Shown here piece after piece: positions 61,392-64,000 of a stretch of DNA of 64,000 nt. Numbering within the stretch: the first letter of the stretch is position 1; each line of letters begins with the position of its first letter. Source of the DNA: Acanthaster planci (lineage: Eukaryota; Echinodermata; Asteroidea; Valvatida; Acanthasteridae). The DNA lies in contig NW_019091367.1 in assembly GCF_001949145.1 (NCBI RefSeq), forward strand, positions 2,523,919 through 2,587,918, in the 5' to 3' direction. A program made the translations under genes and the position numbers. The notes beneath the pieces are model-generated. The model ran no database searches, was not told the DNA's origin, and was given only the letters and a program-made list of their open reading frames with translations.

Positions 61392-63209
61392 CTAATCTTG
61401 GATTTCGAAAGCCTGAATCTGCTCCTGTCTACCAGCCCAAATGGAGGCTAGGAGTTGTTGCCAGCATCTTTCCTCTTCCTCTGGCCTCCATTCCAGGCAC
61501 GTGATCTTGTCTCGAAGTACCGTCAAGGTGGTTGGCAGTGCATCCACCGGAAGAGCGTCAAGCAACACCAGAAGGATGCCTGTCGCCCGATCCAAGACAG
61601 GGGCGTTAACTGCTGCGGCGGCTGGAACTGCACCTACGCCGGCGCCGGCATCCATCATCCTGGAACACGCCATATTTAACTCGAGCACGCACTGGCCGCT
61701 GGCGATGAAGTTGGCGTCTAGGAGAACGATCACCAACCGACTCTCCGTCATTGCAGTCGCCACATTATCCAACTTATTGGTACCGACAAGGAAATCGCGA
61801 AAAGACACACACAGGCGGAAATTATTGGGCTCCCCCTCGAGACGTGGAATCATTTGTTCGGAGATAAACTCTTCCATGTCGCCATGATGGCAGATGTAAG
61901 CGTCGTATTGGTATCTTGTATTATCAGCTTCATCACCCCTGTGATGATGAGGACCAAATCTCCTAAACAACCCGACCCACTTCAAATTTATCTTTCTGTG
62001 GAATATCACAACCACGGCTGTAAATGCTATTCCAAGCAACACAATGGCTGAGATAATTGGGGCAGCCAGCCGCGCGACTGTGGAGGAGTCTACAAAATCC
62101 GGCAAATCCCGCGTTGTGTAGTTCACAGGTTTTGCAGTGCTTTCTCCGGTACAATTAAGTTCCACATACGTGAGGAGACTCAAGTCAGAAAGGTATTTGC
62201 CCTGAAGGGTTTGGGGACTGCTACAGAGATATTCCCCATATAAATTCGAAGTTAAAGAAAATGGAGGCTCACCGTGCAACAGGTTAATAAACGAGTACAA
62301 TTCACATGTGCAACTGAAAGGGTTGTCGAACAAGTAAACTTTTTCAAGAGAAGGTAGCCTCATCAGGGCGTCTACGTCCGTGGCATATACCGTACTGATG
62401 TTGTTATTGGACAGTTCTAAGAGAGTTAGGCTAGAGAGGTGAGATAATAAATTAATCGGTACGCGCTCCAACTCGCCACTAACTATTATAAGTTTCTTTA
62501 GAGCGGGAACATTCCGGATTGCACCTGGTGAAACGCGCACAACCCGAACCCAAATGAGGGTTAAAGATTCCAAGGAGGGTAAGTCATTCAGGAAACCGTC
62601 AGGTAGAAACTTGGAAACCATCGGCAAGGCATTAATAGTAATATCTTTTAGAGCTTGAAACGAGTGGAAACGCGGAGGTTCAATCGGCTCGCCGCTCCTC
62701 TGACGTACCCCGACTATTTCAACATATTCTAAGTTCATCTTCTGGTCTCGAAAACTCTCTAAGGGCAGTCTGGTCATTTCAGTTCTGTAGAACTTGAGAC
62801 CCTTGATAGTCCGACCAGCAAATGCCCCCTTCTCGATCGATAGGAGGTGAACGCCATCAGTGGCTAAATCGAACGGTGTTACGTTAGCCGAGGACGGAAT
62901 GGCGTTGGCCGGGATGATCAACAGATTTTTCGTATAATTCCCGCCGTCACGCCACGAGTGGAAACGCAGAGTCCACGGAAACACTGCGGAAAAGTTCAGG
63001 AGGGCTAATTCTGAGAAATTAAATCCGGCCGAACTGACCCCACACGAGACCGTCAGAGCGAAGAAGCGCTCCTGGCGATAAGGGACATACCTGCAGAAGC
63101 ATCGTCTGGCAGGGTCGGTACTTGTACAGATGGGTGGGTCGTCCCTAAAGGAAAACGCCCAGTGCAGGAAACACAGCAGAAGCAACAAGCGGTAAGACAA
63201 ATCCTCCAT
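61392..63209 (-). CDS. Toll-like receptor, intronless, short ectodomain
   Basis: Type I membrane receptor expected to sense microbial or endogenous ligands and signal through a cytosolic TIR domain. The open frame extends to an ATG at 63254; I prefer the Met at 63209 (codon 16) because MEDLSYRLLLLLCFLHWAFS is a typical signal peptide, giving 605 residues. In numbering from 63254: N-terminal Cys cap (ICTSTDPARRCFC, 42-54); divergent leucine-rich repeats, clearest at 225-310; a single C-terminal cap CTC...C...C (315-368); membrane helix 395-417; TIR 450-605 with box 1 YDAYICHHGD, box 2 RLCVSFRDFLVGTNKLDN, and box 3-like TCLEW...CWQQL. One C-terminal cap marks the vertebrate-like type. The ectodomain of about 380 residues is short for a TLR. 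Box 2 has Val where Pro is usual, and box 3 has Cys-Trp for Phe-Trp. An Ala/Gly-rich insert lies at 536-551. Confidence 0.93.
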   Translation of the reverse strand: MEDLSYRLLLLLCFLHWAFSFRDDPPICTSTDPARRCFCRYVPYRQERFFALTVSCGVSSAGFNFSELALLNFSAVFPWTLRFHSWRDGGNYTKNLLIIPANAIPSSANVTPFDLATDGVHLLSIEKGAFAGRTIKGLKFYRTEMTRLPLESFRDQKMNLEYVEIVGVRQRSGEPIEPPRFHSFQALKDITINALPMVSKFLPDGFLNDLPSLESLTLIWVRVVRVSPGAIRNVPALKKLIIVSGELERVPINLLSHLSSLTLLELSNNNISTVYATDVDALMRLPSLEKVYLFDNPFSCTCELYSFINLLHGEPPFSLTSNLYGEYLCSSPQTLQGKYLSDLSLLTYVELNCTGESTAKPVNYTTRDLPDFVDSSTVARLAAPIISAIVLLGIAFTAVVVIFHRKINLKWVGLFRRFGPHHHRGDEADNTRYQYDAYICHHGDMEEFISEQMIPRLEGEPNNFRLCVSFRDFLVGTNKLDNVATAMTESRLVIVLLDANFIASGQCVLELNMACSRMMDAGAGVGAVPAAAAVNAPVLDRATGILLVLLDALPVDALPTTLTVLRDKITCLEWRPEEEERCWQQLLASIWAGRQEQIQAFEIQD

Positions 63210-63254
63210 CGTTGAACAAACTGTGGATAAATTTCCAGAAATATCGTTGGACAA

Positions 63255-64000
63255 AGAACTAAAAGCCTCATTAAACTTGAGGAAATGTGTCGATTGTTTA
63301 AAGAAGAAATAAACGCTAACTTAGTTTAGGACAACACTTTTCAGTGTAGTATTAAGAGAGATTTGAGATTTCAGGACTTATCACGATTATGTGAGTAGTT
63401 GCCAATGTATTCATGACGAAGACTGGGGACTGATATAGCCAGCGCTGGCGCAAAACAACTGAGCACTTATAAGCGCTGACCAGCAAGATGACAGTCATGC
63501 AAACCCCCTATGTCCGATTTCCATTGATATCAACAGCATCAAATCCAAGACTTTCTGCAAAAGAAACAAAGAGTTTGCTTAAATACCTGACTGTGCAACT
63601 TGCATGAAGGCAGGGAGTTGCAGGGAGTTTCCGCGAGGGCAAGGAAGGGGAATCTAAAAGAAGCAGAGGCAACTATAGAAGACGATAGCAACGAAAAGCC
63701 CTGCACAGCTATGGCCGGAACACGGTACACGAATTAACTGGACCTTTCGCGAGTGACTGTTCCACCAGTGATAGTTCCATCTTTGTTCGCTGAGATTCAA
63801 GGGCCAGGCTCGTGAACACTGCCAAGGGCACATCATAAAATGAAACTGTACCTTTCCCAACCTTACTGTTACATTAACCTTCTGAAAGGAATATAAATAA
63901 AATATGCTACAGGGTAAAATAAAGCAATATACTGGCTTGTCTTCAGGTAGTCTTACTTTCATTTTCAGTGCTAACAATTATCTGAACACGACTCGGAGTT
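63255..64000. other. 5' flank of the TLR gene
   Basis: No gene is supported here. It should contain the receptor's promoter and 5' UTR, possibly with a 5' UTR intron, but I could not identify a convincing TATA box, start site or splice pair. Confidence 0.7.

Noticed and set aside
61441-61887. Plus-strand open frame of 148 codons antisense to the TLR
   Set aside because: It is the shadow of the TIR-coding sequence; it has no domain of its own.

Overview
The window is eukaryotic, intron-rich animal DNA from a draft assembly, with N runs at 39602-40360 and 50780-50862 and one single N at 38388. Small exons lie in long introns with GT-AG borders, and most of the non-coding DNA consists of short transposable elements and palindromic words. 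The invertebrate-style SRPK gene, the intronless TIR-LRR receptor, the Shisa-like gene and the many TACATGTA/TACCGGTA words suggest an invertebrate deuterostome. A cephalochordate (amphioxus) is my best guess, but this is inference and not proven by the sequence.

Layout: (1) 1-17931 holds no exon I can support. It is rich in TACATGTA-like words and carries a fold-back element, a TA-flanked MITE, a decayed non-LTR retrotransposon, a TTAA-flanked MITE and a tRNA-derived SINE. (2) 17932-44167 (+) is an SR-protein kinase (SRPK) gene. I resolve fifteen coding exons that join in one open frame of 811 residues to the stop codon; the start codon and first exon(s) are not found. Its introns contain a dead tyrosine-recombinase element, a SINE with a perfect 12-bp target duplication, minisatellites and MITEs. 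(3) 44168-50721 is the tail-to-tail intergenic stretch. (4) 50722-57347 (-) is a four-exon, Shisa-like single-pass membrane protein gene with a proline-rich, PPxY-containing tail interrupted by an assembly gap. (5) 57348-61391 is intergenic and MITE-rich. (6) 61392-63209 (-) is an intronless Toll-like receptor gene with a short ectodomain and an altered TIR BB loop. (7) 63255-64000 is its 5' flank.

The three genes show no evident joint pathway: a splicing-factor kinase, a probable trafficking or signalling adaptor of the Shisa type, and an innate immune receptor. I did not find a clearly new biological system. The most unusual points are the Pro-to-Val change in the TLR BB loop, the phase-1 cassette exons that encode the SRPK spacer, the internally duplicated proline-rich tail of the Shisa-like protein, and a set of small DNA elements (three with TTAA ends, others with TA ends) that share parts with one another.
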